Below, in pieces: positions 43,006 through 52,931 of a stretch of DNA of 64,000 nt. Position 1 is the stretch's first letter, and each line of letters opens with the position of its first letter. The notes beneath the pieces were generated by a model, which had not been told where the DNA came from, made no database searches, and saw only the letters and a list, made by a program, of their open reading frames with translations. Source of the DNA: Jejuia sp043557195 (GTDB lineage: Bacteria; Bacteroidota; Bacteroidia; Flavobacteriales; Flavobacteriaceae); the NCBI GenBank assembly GCA_043557195.1, contig CP121314.1:2418001-2482000 (forward strand), given 5' to 3'. The position numbers were made by a program, and so were the translations under genes.

Positions 43006-44781
43006 ATGAGATTGATAGTGTTTTTATTCTTATGTATTCCTACAATACTTCTGGCGCAAGACGATTTTTTTGCGAAGGAATACTATAAAAATGGAGATTT
43101 TGAGAAGGCTTTGGTGGAATACAAAAAATTGTATGCTAAATCAAAATCAAACATAAATTATATCAAACAAATTGTTGATGTTCATCAACAGTTAGAGCAG
43201 TACCAAGAAGTTGAAAGTTTTTTGAGGGAAATAATAGGGAGAACTAATTATCCAGCATTTTATGTTACGCTTGGGTATAACTACCAATTACAAGATCAAC
43301 CTGAAAAAGCTAACGAAAACTATACCATTGCGATAAATAGTTTGCTTGTTAATCCTAACAACGCCTATTCTGTAGCTAGAACATTCCAAGACTATTCATT
43401 GTTAGATCAAGCCGCAATTACCTATGAGAAAGCCATGGAGCTCAAGCCAAAATTAAACTTAAAACTACCACTAGCTCAAATTTATGGTGAACAAGGAGAT
43501 ATCGAGAAAATGATGTTGAATTACATCGACTTTGCAGAAGTAAATCCTATTTCATTGAACAACATAAAGCGTGCTTTAAATAGTTTTATTAGTGAAGATG
43601 GTACTAACGAAAGTAATATTATTTTAAGAAAATTACTTATCAAAAAAATACAGCAAGAGCCAAATGTACTTTGGAATGAGTTATTGAGTTGGCTATTTAT
43701 TCAGCAGAAAGATTTTAATAAAGCTTTTGCCCAAGAAAAAGCTATTACGGTTAGACAGCAAGAAGGGCTGGACAGAATATTAAATTTAGGTAGAATAGCC
43801 GAGAAAGAAAAAGCCTTTGCAACTGCAAAAACTATATTTGATTATGTAATTGAGAATGCCCAAGACAACGACACCAAATTGATGGCGTTTTATGATGTGT
43901 TACAAATAGAAACCAAACAAGCCAATAAAGACACATTTAAAGCGTTGCGAAATAAATATTTGGAGTTGTTTGATACCTACGGCACTTTTGAACAAACTTT
44001 AGATTTGCAAATATCTTACGCTCATTTTTTGGCATTTTATATGAACAATACTGAAGAAGCCACTGCTTTTTTAGAAGAAGCCTTAAAGTTACCCCTTAAT
44101 GATATCCAAAAAGCTGAAATAAAACTGGAACTTGGTGATATTTTGGTGTTGAAAGAAGAATTTAATAAAGCTTTGATTTACTACACACAGATTCAAAGGA
44201 ATTTAAAAAATAGCACAGTTTCTCAAATGGCACGTTTTAAGGTAGCCAAAGCAAGTTATTATAAAGGTGATTTTAAATGGGCTGAATCTCAACTTAAAAT
44301 TTTAAAGTCTTCTACCTCACAATTAATTGCAAATGATGCTTTAGATTTAAAATTGTTGATTACAGATAATAAATATGAAGATTCGCTTCAAACAGCTTTA
44401 AAGCGTTATGCGAAAGCAGACTTATTGGCCTTTCAAAATAGAAATGATGAAGCCATTGCCTTATTGGATTTAGTTATTGAAAAACACAAGACAGAACCTA
44501 TAATACCGCAAGCATTGTACAAACAAGCACAACTTTTTGAAGTTAAAAACCAATTTGACAAGGCCGCTGCAAATTATCAGCAAATTATTGATAATTATAG
44601 AGAAGGTATTTTGATAGATAACGCTATTTATGGACTAGCGGAATTATACCTAAATCACTTAAATACCCCTGAAAAGGCTAAAGAACTCTACAAAGAATTA
44701 GTTTTTAATCATGCTGATAGTATTTATTTTATTGAAGCAAGAAAGCAGTTTAGAAGACTTAGGGGAGACGCTATCAACTAA
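43006..44781 (+). CDS. Tetratricopeptide repeat protein, exported
   Basis: A 591-residue protein with a signal peptide (MRLIVFLFLC...LLAQ) and TPR-like helical repeats over nearly the whole length (for example YYKNGDFEKALVEYKKLY near 26-43 and QFDKAAANYQQIIDNY near 515). It is probably periplasmic or outer-membrane associated and acts as a protein-binding scaffold. It touches the SemiSWEET gene with no spacing. No more specific role can be read. Confidence 0.87.
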   Translation: MRLIVFLFLCIPTILLAQDDFFAKEYYKNGDFEKALVEYKKLYAKSKSNINYIKQIVDVHQQLEQYQEVESFLREIIGRTNYPAFYVTLGYNYQLQDQPEKANENYTIAINSLLVNPNNAYSVARTFQDYSLLDQAAITYEKAMELKPKLNLKLPLAQIYGEQGDIEKMMLNYIDFAEVNPISLNNIKRALNSFISEDGTNESNIILRKLLIKKIQQEPNVLWNELLSWLFIQQKDFNKAFAQEKAITVRQQEGLDRILNLGRIAEKEKAFATAKTIFDYVIENAQDNDTKLMAFYDVLQIETKQANKDTFKALRNKYLELFDTYGTFEQTLDLQISYAHFLAFYMNNTEEATAFLEEALKLPLNDIQKAEIKLELGDILVLKEEFNKALIYYTQIQRNLKNSTVSQMARFKVAKASYYKGDFKWAESQLKILKSSTSQLIANDALDLKLLITDNKYEDSLQTALKRYAKADLLAFQNRNDEAIALLDLVIEKHKTEPIIPQALYKQAQLFEVKNQFDKAAANYQQIIDNYREGILIDNAIYGLAELYLNHLNTPEKAKELYKELVFNHADSIYFIEARKQFRRLRGDAIN

Positions 44782-45066
44782 ATGGATGCACTTTATACTT
44801 TTGAATTTGATTTCATTGAATTAATAGGCTTTGGAGCTGCGATTTTAACCACCATTGCATTTTTACCTCAAGTTTACAAAACATGGAAAACCAAAGATGT
44901 TAGTAGTTTATCTTTGCCAATGCTAATTCTATTCTTTATAGGTATTGTGCTATGGCTAGTGTATGGTTTTTTAATGCATAGTCCTTCCATGATTTTTGCA
45001 AATTCAATTACAGTTGTCTCTTCAATACTATTGCTGTATTTCAAACTCAAATACAGAAATAAATAA
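44782..45066 (+). CDS. SemiSWEET family sugar transporter
   Basis: Half-size SWEET transporter: 94 residues with three helices that dimerise into a sugar pore. The PQ-loop motif is in TTIAFLPQVYKTWKTKDVSSLSLPM, followed by two more helices and a short basic tail. It begins on the base after the TPR stop. SemiSWEETs move mono- or disaccharides down a gradient; the substrate here is not known. Confidence 0.92.
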   Translation: MDALYTFEFDFIELIGFGAAILTTIAFLPQVYKTWKTKDVSSLSLPMLILFFIGIVLWLVYGFLMHSPSMIFANSITVVSSILLLYFKLKYRNK

Positions 45067-45279
45067 ATCTCATTTATTAAAATTTATTCAATTAAAATCT
45101 TCAATTCAAAAGCCTATTAAACCGGGGTGTTTTGTATAATTCATAACATATTGTTAAATATGATATTGAAAATTCAAAAAAAATACGGGTTTGGTATTTA
45201 TTTTCAATTCAAATTTTTAATATTGTACTCGATTTGGTGAGGTTCATCAAACGTAACTTCAAACATTAAAATCTAATAG

Positions 45280-46380
45280 ATGAAAATTGGTGTTCCTATT
45301 GAAATAAAAAACAACGAAAACCGTGTAGGAATGACGCCTTCTGGTGTTTTCGAATTAACAAAAAGAAATCATTCTGTATACATTCAAAAAGATGCAGGGC
45401 ATAACAGTGGTTTTTTAGATGAGGATTATGTGAAAGCTGGTGCAACTATTCTTGATACAATTGAAGAGGTATATGATGTGGCGGATATGATCGTCAAGGT
45501 TAAGGAGCCTATTGAAAAAGAATACAATTTAATTAAGGAAGACCAAGTAGTATTTACCTATTTTCATTTTGCTTCTAGCGAAACGCTAACTAAAGCGATG
45601 ATAGAAAGTAAAGCTATTTGTATAGCATATGAAACTGTTGAGGATGCAGATGGATCATTGCCTTTACTAATTCCAATGTCTGAAGTTGCAGGTCGTATGT
45701 CAATTCAGCAAGGAGCAAAATATTTAGAAAAACCAATCCAAGGGAGAGGTATTTTATTAGGCGGTATCCCAGGAGTACCACCTGCAAAAGTATTGATTTT
45801 AGGTGCTGGTGTAGTGGGTATACAGGCGGCACGTATGGCATCAGGTTTGGGTGCTAATGTTTTTATTTTAGATATCAACATGAAGGCTTTACGTCATGTG
45901 AGTGAAACCATGCCTAACAACGTAATTAGCGAATTTTCAAGTGAGTATAATATCAGAAAGCATATAAAGGATTCAGACTTAATCATTGGTGGTGTGCTTA
46001 TTAAAGGAGCAAAAGCACCTAAGCTAATTACCAGAGACATGCTTAGAGAGATGCGCCCAGGATCAGTTATGGTAGATGTTGCTGTAGATCAAGGAGGGTG
46101 TTTTGAAACTACAAAACCAACTACACATCAGGACCCTACTTATATAATAGATGAAGTAGTTCACTATAGTGTTGCAAATATGCCTGGGGCGGTACCATAC
46201 ACGTCTACCATGGGATTAACAAATGTAACTTTGCCCTATGTTATTAAGCTAGCAGATATGGGATGGAAAAAGGCTTGTAAGAAAAATAAATCTCTGGCGA
46301 AAGGACTTAATATTATAAACGGGAAAATAGTTTATAAAGAAATAGCCGAAGCTTTCGATTTAGAATTTGAAACTGTCTAA
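45280..46380 (+). CDS. ald: Alanine dehydrogenase
   Basis: NAD-dependent oxidative deamination of L-alanine to pyruvate and ammonium. The 366-residue protein has the N-terminal MKIGVPIEIKNNENRVGMTPSGV and catalytic His in YFHFASS, a Rossmann motif (VLILGAGVVGIQAARMASGLGA, about 167-188) and the C-terminal NMPGAVPYTSTMGLTNVTLPY. These are hallmarks of the AlaDH/PNT family; alanine dehydrogenase is favoured over the transhydrogenase alpha chain by length and the closing region. Confidence 0.95.
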   Translation: MKIGVPIEIKNNENRVGMTPSGVFELTKRNHSVYIQKDAGHNSGFLDEDYVKAGATILDTIEEVYDVADMIVKVKEPIEKEYNLIKEDQVVFTYFHFASSETLTKAMIESKAICIAYETVEDADGSLPLLIPMSEVAGRMSIQQGAKYLEKPIQGRGILLGGIPGVPPAKVLILGAGVVGIQAARMASGLGANVFILDINMKALRHVSETMPNNVISEFSSEYNIRKHIKDSDLIIGGVLIKGAKAPKLITRDMLREMRPGSVMVDVAVDQGGCFETTKPTTHQDPTYIIDEVVHYSVANMPGAVPYTSTMGLTNVTLPYVIKLADMGWKKACKKNKSLAKGLNIINGKIVYKEIAEAFDLEFETV

Positions 46381-46461
46381 TTGTTTTTTATCTGACAAAA
46401 TTTCACAAATTAAAAATGGTGCAATTATTGCTATCTTTATTACAAATTAAAAATTGAAATT

Positions 46462-47154
46462 ATGTTTGGATACTATATATTAATAGGAGCTATAATGCTC
46501 GCAAGTTGGGCTGTAAGTAATACTTTAAAACGAAAATTTGCAAAGTATTCTAAGGTTCATCTTAGAAATGGCATGAGTGGTGCTGAAGTTGCACAAAAAA
46601 TGCTATCAGATCATGGAATCTACGATGTTGAAGTTATTTCAACTTCTGGACGCCTAACAGATCATTATAACCCAAAAAACAAAACAGTTAATTTAAGCGA
46701 ATCAGTATATAATCAGCGAAACGCTGCTGCTGCTGCAGTTGCGGCACATGAAGTTGGTCATGCAGTACAACACGCTCAGGCATATAGTTGGTTACAGATG
46801 CGATCCACTTTGGTGCCTGTTGTAAGTGTAACTTCTGGAATGTCTCAATGGCTAATTATTGGAGGCCTCATTTTAGGTGGAGCTGCTGGTTTAGGTTTAG
46901 GCTGGTGGGTTGCTGTGGCTGGTTTAGTAATGATGGGGGCTGCTACATTATTTAGCTTTATTACATTACCAGTAGAATACGATGCCAGTAATAGAGCCTT
47001 AGCTTGGTTAAAAAACAAAAACGTAGTAACACCTGATGAATATAAAGGATCTGAAGATGCTTTAAAATGGGCGGCAAGAACCTACTTGGTAGCTGCAATA
47101 GGCGCATTGGCTAACCTATTATATTGGGCGCTTCAAGTATTTGGAAGAGATTAA
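46462..47154 (+). CDS. YugP-like zinc metallopeptidase
   Basis: Membrane protein of 230 residues with an N-terminal helix, the zinc motif HEVGH at 96-100 (AAVAAHEVGHAVQHA), two central hydrophobic segments and ITLPVEYDASNRALAWL. This matches the YugP/PF04298 neutral zinc metallopeptidase family. Substrates are unknown. It has a terminator after it at 47174-47204. Confidence 0.92.
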   Translation: MFGYYILIGAIMLASWAVSNTLKRKFAKYSKVHLRNGMSGAEVAQKMLSDHGIYDVEVISTSGRLTDHYNPKNKTVNLSESVYNQRNAAAAAVAAHEVGHAVQHAQAYSWLQMRSTLVPVVSVTSGMSQWLIIGGLILGGAAGLGLGWWVAVAGLVMMGAATLFSFITLPVEYDASNRALAWLKNKNVVTPDEYKGSEDALKWAARTYLVAAIGALANLLYWALQVFGRD

Positions 47155-47173
47155 ACCAAAAAGTACAATTTAT

Positions 47174-47204
47174 AAAAGCTCTGAATAATTTCAGGGCTTT
47201 TTTG
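47174..47204 (+). terminator. Terminator after the YugP-like gene
   Basis: AAAGCTCTGA / TCAGGGCTTT with a 6-base loop and six T, 20 bases past the stop. Confidence 0.83.
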
Positions 47205-47229
47205 TTTCTTTACATCTTCAATTATAACA

Positions 47230-49005
47230 ATGGAAAGCTCAAACCCTCAGCAATATTATAAAGCGCATTTAGAAAATTACAAAGTGCAATCTAAACAGTT
47301 GTATAAGCGTATGGCGACATTAAGCATATTGCGCGTTTTTGTGTTTTTGGTAACTTGTTTTGGAATCTACGTAAGTTATTCCCATTGGCAAATAGCCCTT
47401 TTTATTGGTGTGGTAGGCACGGTAGTTTTTATTTATTTGCTTTCAAAGCATACAGATGTAAAACATCAGAAAGCGCTTTATGACGCCTTAGCTAAAATAA
47501 ATGCAGATGAAATTGCTATTGCTCAAGGCGATTTTCATAATAGAGAAAACGGTCTAGAATTTCAAGACCCCAAGCATTTTTATAGTTTAGATATAGATTT
47601 ATTTGGTCGAGGCTCTTTCTTTCAATTTATAAATAGAACCGCCATTGCCGAAGGCAAAAATATGCTGGCTGAAGCATTAAAAGCTAATAGTATAAACGAT
47701 GTCGAACTCCGTCAGGAAGCAATTAAAGAATTGGCTTCAAAACCTAAATGGCGACAGTTTTACAGTGCAAATGCAAGTTTAGTCACTGTTGAAACTCCAG
47801 CAAAATCGATTATTAATTGGTTGAATGGTTACAAATCGTTTTTATCAAAAACGATGAAATGGTTGCCTCTTGCTTTTACAGTATCTTCCATATTGATGTT
47901 TGTACTTATTTCTTTTGAAGTTATTTCAAATCAGATGTTATTATATTGGTTGCTTTTAGGTTTAGGTATCACGGGCATTTACGTTAAGAACATTAATGCG
48001 TTGTCGTCACATGTTGACAAGGTGAAGGATACGTTTCGTCAATACGCCGTATTGTTGGATTTAATTGAAAATGAGACTTTTGAATCAGAAGTATTGCGCC
48101 AAAAACAAAATCAAATCAAATCTGATAAAGAAAAGGCCTCAATCATTTTTAAAAAACTATCAAGGTCTTTGGATGCACTTGATAATCGAAATAACATTGT
48201 TGGGGCTATTTTCGGAAACGGCTTCTTTTTAACCGATATAAAAAACAGCTATCGCATTGAGCAATGGATAGAAAAATATGGTGATAAAGTTACAGATTGG
48301 TTTGAGGTAGTTTCGTTCTTTGATGCCTATAATTCCTTAGGGAATTATACGTTCAATCACCCTGAATTTGTGTTTCCAACTATTTCAGAAGACAATAAAG
48401 TTATAGATGCTAAGGGTTTAGGACATCCGCTCTTAAATAAAGATAAAAGAGTAGATAGTGATGTTACTGTAAATAATCAGGAGTTTTTTATAGTAACTGG
48501 AGCAAATATGGCAGGGAAAAGCACGTTTTTGAGAACCATTTCTTTGCATATTGTTATGGCAAATGTTGGTCTTCCAGTATGTGTATCCTCAAGTTTGTAC
48601 CGTCCTATAAAACTTATTACTAGTATGAGAACGTCTGATTCGTTAACAGACGATAGTTCTTATTTCTTCTCAGAACTAACCAGATTAAAATTTATAGTTG
48701 ATACCATTAAAACTGAACCTTATTTTATTGTGTTAGATGAAATTTTGAAAGGTACGAACAGCACAGATAAAGCCATTGGTTCCAAAAAATTTGTAGAGAA
48801 ACTTGTAGCCACCAATGCAACAGGTATTATAGCAACTCACGATTTAAGTTTGTGTGATATTGAAACCGAATTGGATGAGGTGAAAAATTACTATTTTGAT
48901 GCTGAAATTATTGATGATGAATTACATTTTGATTACAAATTAAAACAGGGTGTTTGTAAAAATATGAATGCCTCTTTTCTTCTCAAGAAAATGGATATTG
49001 TCTGA
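47230..49005 (+). CDS. MutS-related membrane-anchored ATPase
   Basis: A 591-residue protein with a MutS-type C-terminal ATPase: Walker A GANMAGKST (424-432), Walker B YFIVLDEILKGTNS and the conserved ATHDLSL. It lacks the N-terminal mismatch-binding domain of MutS; instead residues 32-72 and 211-254 form hydrophobic pairs, so it seems to be an integral membrane protein. Annotated relatives in Bacteroidota are called MutS-related proteins, but a role in mismatch repair is doubtful. Function unknown. Confidence 0.9.
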   Translation: MESSNPQQYYKAHLENYKVQSKQLYKRMATLSILRVFVFLVTCFGIYVSYSHWQIALFIGVVGTVVFIYLLSKHTDVKHQKALYDALAKINADEIAIAQGDFHNRENGLEFQDPKHFYSLDIDLFGRGSFFQFINRTAIAEGKNMLAEALKANSINDVELRQEAIKELASKPKWRQFYSANASLVTVETPAKSIINWLNGYKSFLSKTMKWLPLAFTVSSILMFVLISFEVISNQMLLYWLLLGLGITGIYVKNINALSSHVDKVKDTFRQYAVLLDLIENETFESEVLRQKQNQIKSDKEKASIIFKKLSRSLDALDNRNNIVGAIFGNGFFLTDIKNSYRIEQWIEKYGDKVTDWFEVVSFFDAYNSLGNYTFNHPEFVFPTISEDNKVIDAKGLGHPLLNKDKRVDSDVTVNNQEFFIVTGANMAGKSTFLRTISLHIVMANVGLPVCVSSSLYRPIKLITSMRTSDSLTDDSSYFFSELTRLKFIVDTIKTEPYFIVLDEILKGTNSTDKAIGSKKFVEKLVATNATGIIATHDLSLCDIETELDEVKNYYFDAEIIDDELHFDYKLKQGVCKNMNASFLLKKMDIV

Positions 49006-49066
49006 TACTTTTAGAAGAATTGATGTGACTTTTTACGTCTGAAGTGTCTAAAATGTAAAGTTTTAA

Positions 49067-49573
49067 ATGATGAAAAACATGATAAGATTTGTACTGTTTA
49101 TAATGCTTGTTTTGGCAGGCTCATTTATTTCTGCTCAAGAAGTAAAAATTAATGACGACCTATACGAAGTAAAAAAGGACTTGATTTTTAAAAATGGTGT
49201 AGATGTTACAAATACACTTTCTGATGCCGAAAAGTCTAAAATTTTAGCAGCATTTGAAAAAAAGAAGTTGGAAATAGCCGAAGCTAATGAAGCAAAGGAA
49301 AAACTAGAGAAGGCCGAGAGAGAACAAAAAAGGGCTGAAAAACAACGAAAAAAGGCAGAACAAAAACAAAAGAAAGCCGAAAAAGCTTTAAAACAAAAGG
49401 AAAAGGCACAAACAAATCATGATAGAGCCATTAAGAAACATGAAGATGCAATAAAAAAATATGAGAAGCTTAAAAAGAAAGGCAAGCTATCTCCAGAAGA
49501 TGAAAGAAAATGGTTGGAAAAAATAGAGAAGCTAAATGCTAATATCTCCAAAACTAAAAAGAAATTAAAATAA
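49067..49573 (+). CDS. Exported coiled-coil protein, hypothetical
   Basis: A 168-residue protein with a signal peptide (to about SFISAQ), a short region (VKINDDLYEVKKDLIFKNGVDVTNTLS) and then an almost continuous K/E/A-rich helix from about residue 55 to the end. The charge pattern predicts a coiled coil or single alpha-helix. I do not recognise a domain. It is monocistronic with its own terminator. Two alternative ATGs lie at the start (MMKNM). Confidence 0.78.
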   Translation: MMKNMIRFVLFIMLVLAGSFISAQEVKINDDLYEVKKDLIFKNGVDVTNTLSDAEKSKILAAFEKKKLEIAEANEAKEKLEKAEREQKRAEKQRKKAEQKQKKAEKALKQKEKAQTNHDRAIKKHEDAIKKYEKLKKKGKLSPEDERKWLEKIEKLNANISKTKKKLK

Positions 49574-49633
49574 TTGCCCCGAAAGAGTTTGCCCTGAATT
49601 TGGTTTGATAACTTTAAAATAAATGATACCTTA

Positions 49634-49669
49634 AGAGTCCAGAAAAACAATATTTCTGGACTCTTTTTT
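49634..49669 (+). terminator. Terminator after the coiled-coil gene
   Basis: AGAGTCCAGAAA / TTTCTGGACTCT, a perfect 12-base stem with a 7-base loop and six T. Confidence 0.88.
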
Positions 49670-49702
49670 ATGATAAAACTTTAGTAATCATATGTATTTA
49701 GT

Positions 49703-50485
49703 ATGCAAGAAGAACTAAAAATAGCACTAATACAATCAGATTTAGTTTGGGAAAATCCTGAGCAAAATCGATTAAATTTTACTGAAAAATTAGAAACTCT
49801 TGATGAAACCATTGATGTTATTGTCCTTCCTGAAATGTTCACTTCTGGTTTTACTATGAATGCTAAATCCGTAGCTGAAACTATGAATGGAGCAACAGTA
49901 TCTTGGTTGAAAGGTTTGGCAAAAACTAAACAAGTGGTAATAGCCGGAAGTATGGTGATTTTTGAGAATGGTAATTATTACAATAGATTTTTATTGGTAG
50001 AACCATCAGGCAAATTATCTTATTATGATAAACGACACACCTTTACTCTAGCAGGAGAGGATAAGGTTTATACTGCTGGGAATCAGAAAATAATTATAGA
50101 TTATAAAGGATGGAAAATTTGTCCGTTAATATGTTACGATCTGCGCTTTCCAGTTTGGGCAAGAAATACTGATAATTATGATGTTTTAATATATGTTGCT
50201 AATTGGCCTGTGCCAAGAATTGATGCCTGGGATACTTTGCTAAAGGCAAGAGCTATCGAAAACATGAGTTATTGTATTGGAGTAAACCGCATTGGGGTGG
50301 ATGGTATAGATGTGAAATATTGTGGTAGTTCAGCAGTGTATGATGTTTTAGGAAAAAAACTAACTAATATCTCTTTAAATAAAGAAGTAATTGAAATTGT
50401 AACTTTGAGTAAAAATCATATTCGCAAATACAGAAATGCTCTAAAATTTTTAGAGGATAGGGATGAATTTAATCTTTTAGAGTAA
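49703..50485 (+). CDS. Nitrilase-superfamily amidohydrolase, omega-amidase-like (YafV/Nit2)
   Basis: Carbon-nitrogen hydrolase of 260 residues. The Glu-Lys-Cys triad is Glu44 (VLPEMFTSG), Lys110 (YYDKRHTF) and Cys144 (LICYDLRFP), and WARNTDNYDVLIYVANWP is typical of YafV/omega-amidases, which hydrolyse alpha-ketoglutaramate in metabolite repair. The 3' end overlaps the convergent lipoprotein gene by 17 bases. Substrate is inferred from the closest group. Confidence 0.92.
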   Translation: MQEELKIALIQSDLVWENPEQNRLNFTEKLETLDETIDVIVLPEMFTSGFTMNAKSVAETMNGATVSWLKGLAKTKQVVIAGSMVIFENGNYYNRFLLVEPSGKLSYYDKRHTFTLAGEDKVYTAGNQKIIIDYKGWKICPLICYDLRFPVWARNTDNYDVLIYVANWPVPRIDAWDTLLKARAIENMSYCIGVNRIGVDGIDVKYCGSSAVYDVLGKKLTNISLNKEVIEIVTLSKNHIRKYRNALKFLEDRDEFNLLE

Positions 50486-52082
50486 AACTTGTTTCTAAAT
50501 CCCAACCAGCACGTACTTCGTCAATCTGTTCTTCAGAATGTTTTACTATTTCTGGTTGAATTTTTTTCAAATAATTTCCAGTATCATAAACTCTATTTCC
50601 ATTGGAATCAAAAATCACTCTAATAAAATAGTTTCCTGGACTAATATTTAAAAAATCAAACGGCTTTTGTTCTGTTGCGTATTTCTCATACTTAACCTCT
50701 CCTTTTTTATCAGTAAGTTGTACAATTATTGGATAAACGGCGTTATAAATATTCAATCGCAAATTACCATAACTATCTAACTTTCTAGTTCTCAATGAGT
50801 ACTGCAGTGTGTCATTAGTGTTTTCGAAAAAATCTGTGAAAGCATCAGGGAAAACAGACATGTTATATTCATTATCTTCTGTTTTTTCAAAACCAATAGC
50901 ATATGTATTTCTCAAAGAATCATAAGACTTGATTGTAAATTCTACTGGTAAAGAATCTTTATCTATTAACGTTATTTTTGATGTGTCAAATTTGGTAAAC
51001 GGAATGTTTCCTGAAATTTTGAAATCTTCATCATACCGAATAGTTCCGTTAGGTTCAGCTTCTAGCATTAAGGAATCTCGCTCTTTATCCCGCAGCCTTA
51101 CAGTATATTCTTTTGTAATTTGCGGATGCTCAATAGTCATAACCAAGGAGTCAATCTCTATTTTTGGTTTATACCAAAAGTAAAGTGTATCGGTATCTTT
51201 ATTTTTTGAAAGACGATATTCAAAATCTTCTGGTATTTCAGATTTGAATGAAAATTTCACACCTTCGGGATTTCCCTCATAACCAATCATTATTTTTTCA
51301 CTATTAACCAACTGCGGTCTCGAAGGATTAAAATCTACTATTTCATTAAACAATCTTAAGTTGTATGTGCTATCTGTAGGAAGTGTAATGAACTCTTTTT
51401 TAAACGCAATTTGGTCGGATTTTTGTTGAAAAATATTATCATTATTCTTATCCTTTAACGCTACCAATAAATACTTGCCTGCTTTGGCATTTTCAATAGT
51501 ATAAGAAGTTAAACTATCTAAAGTATTTGTAATGTATTTAGGCGTTTCCTTATAAATGATGGAGTCGGTAAAAGTAGAGTCTACTTCGTAAAGCATAACA
51601 GAAACAAAAGTGTCTGGTTCGCGTTTTATAGCATTTGAAATATTACCAGAAACGGTTAGTGAATCAATATAATCGCCTGTGGAAAACACATAGCGGTAAT
51701 AGGTGTATGGATTCCCTTCGTTATTATCCTCAATACTATTACCAAAATTAAATGCGTAAGTAGTGTTTGGTGGTAAGGTGTCGTATATTTTTATTTTAAT
51801 CGTTTTACTTGCGCTTCCTAGAGGGGTGATTTCTGGTTGCGTTTTCATTGGGGGTGAAATAATTAATTGCTTTTGTAAGTTTTTAATTTTTATATACTCG
51901 TCAAACTCAATTCTTATTTCTTTTGCTTTAAAATTCGTTGAGTAGTTTTCTGGAGAAGTACTTATAATTACAGGAGGAGTTATATCTTTTTCTCCACCCT
52001 CAGGGGTGCCTCTATTAGCACAATTAATAAAAATACAACCAATAATTATAGCTAAAAGAATATTTAAAAACCTGTTGTGCAT
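50469..52082 (-). CDS. Ig-like domain-containing lipoprotein
   Basis: A 537-residue lipoprotein (lipobox FINC, Cys21, followed by ANRGTPEGGEKD). The first domain (about 35-130) is a bacterial Ig-like fold (PPVIISTSPENYSTNF, EIRIEFDEYIKI), and further beta-rich domains follow to the end. The N-terminal GGEKDITPP segment is common to this group in Bacteroidota. It is likely an outer-membrane lipoprotein; function unknown. It overlaps the nitrilase gene at its 3' end. Confidence 0.88.
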   Translation of the reverse strand: MHNRFLNILLAIIIGCIFINCANRGTPEGGEKDITPPVIISTSPENYSTNFKAKEIRIEFDEYIKIKNLQKQLIISPPMKTQPEITPLGSASKTIKIKIYDTLPPNTTYAFNFGNSIEDNNEGNPYTYYRYVFSTGDYIDSLTVSGNISNAIKREPDTFVSVMLYEVDSTFTDSIIYKETPKYITNTLDSLTSYTIENAKAGKYLLVALKDKNNDNIFQQKSDQIAFKKEFITLPTDSTYNLRLFNEIVDFNPSRPQLVNSEKIMIGYEGNPEGVKFSFKSEIPEDFEYRLSKNKDTDTLYFWYKPKIEIDSLVMTIEHPQITKEYTVRLRDKERDSLMLEAEPNGTIRYDEDFKISGNIPFTKFDTSKITLIDKDSLPVEFTIKSYDSLRNTYAIGFEKTEDNEYNMSVFPDAFTDFFENTNDTLQYSLRTRKLDSYGNLRLNIYNAVYPIIVQLTDKKGEVKYEKYATEQKPFDFLNISPGNYFIRVIFDSNGNRVYDTGNYLKKIQPEIVKHSEEQIDEVRAGWDLETSFTLKD

Positions 52083-52145
52083 TATCTAAATCAAAATTTT
52101 AAGCAAACCTACATAAATTTACCTTAAAAGTAAACGATAATATCA

Positions 52146-52820
52146 TTAAGCTATTGCCATGGTAGCGATACTTATTTTTATAATTTTTGCTTGACTTAAA
52201 GCGGAGCAGCATGCCTCTAAAGTTGCGCCAGTTGTAATAATGTCATCCACTATAAGCACATGTTTGTTTTCAATTTTTAGGATGTTTTTTACGGCGAAGA
52301 TCTCATTGTTATTATTCCATCGTGCTAAACGCCCTTTGGTGGTTTGAGATGTTGTGTTTGAAATTTTCACGAGTACGTCATCAACATACTCGGCATTTAG
52401 AGCTTTCGCAACTTGCTGTCCGAATTTTGAAACTTGATTATACCCTCTCTTTTTAAGTTTTTTTTTGTGCATTGGCACAGGAATTACCATATCAACACTT
52501 TGATAGGTCTCAACTTCAGCAAGCTCGCCACCTAACCAATCTCCTAAAAGTTCACCGATATGCTCGTAACCTTTATACTTTAAACCATGGATAAGTTGTT
52601 GCACAGGCCCTTTTTTTTCAAAACGAAACAAAGCAGTGGCTAGTTCAACTTTAGCTCGTCCTCGCAATACTTTTTTAACACTATCATCATTGTTGAAGTG
52701 AAAATCAGTAACTGGTAAATCGTGCCTGCAATTGATACAGATGGTGTCTTCATTATCCGAAAGATAACTAGAACAGGCGTAACAAACCTTTGGAAAGAAT
52801 AAGTTGATGACTGATTTCAA
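52146..52820 (-). CDS. ComF family protein, phosphoribosyltransferase-like
   Basis: A 224-residue protein with an N-terminal zinc finger (CYAC...CINC) and a type I phosphoribosyltransferase domain containing VLIVDDIITTGATLEAC (PRPP loop). ComF proteins assist DNA uptake in naturally competent bacteria; here the link to competence is only by homology. The start at 52820 is TTG: I see no ATG in frame close by. The short upstream gap is shared with the divergent glyS. Confidence 0.92.
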   Translation of the reverse strand: MKSVINLFFPKVCYACSSYLSDNEDTICINCRHDLPVTDFHFNNDDSVKKVLRGRAKVELATALFRFEKKGPVQQLIHGLKYKGYEHIGELLGDWLGGELAEVETYQSVDMVIPVPMHKKKLKKRGYNQVSKFGQQVAKALNAEYVDDVLVKISNTTSQTTKGRLARWNNNNEIFAVKNILKIENKHVLIVDDIITTGATLEACCSALSQAKIIKISIATMAIA

Positions 52821-52892
52821 AAGAGCTATAATTAAGTGCTTTGTAAACTTAATTAAAAAAATGACGTTATTAAACCTTAATTTTTATCAAAC

Positions 52893-52926
52893 TTGTGACG
52901 CAGTTTAAAGTGGTTTTATATTTTTG
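52893..52926 (+). promoter_or_regulatory. Promoter of glyS, close to the start codon
   Basis: TTG at 52893-52895, 23 bases, then TATTTTTG at 52919-52926. The glyS ATG begins only five bases after the -7 box, so the transcript would have almost no leader. Confidence 0.55.
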
Positions 52927-52931
52927 CACCT

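Noticed and set aside
45067..45279. Riboswitch or leader RNA before alanine dehydrogenase
   Set aside because: The 213-base gap is AT-rich, with no stable stem or terminator/antiterminator pair that I can see.
47230..49005. Canonical mismatch-repair mutS
   Set aside because: The mismatch-binding domain is absent and membrane helices are present.
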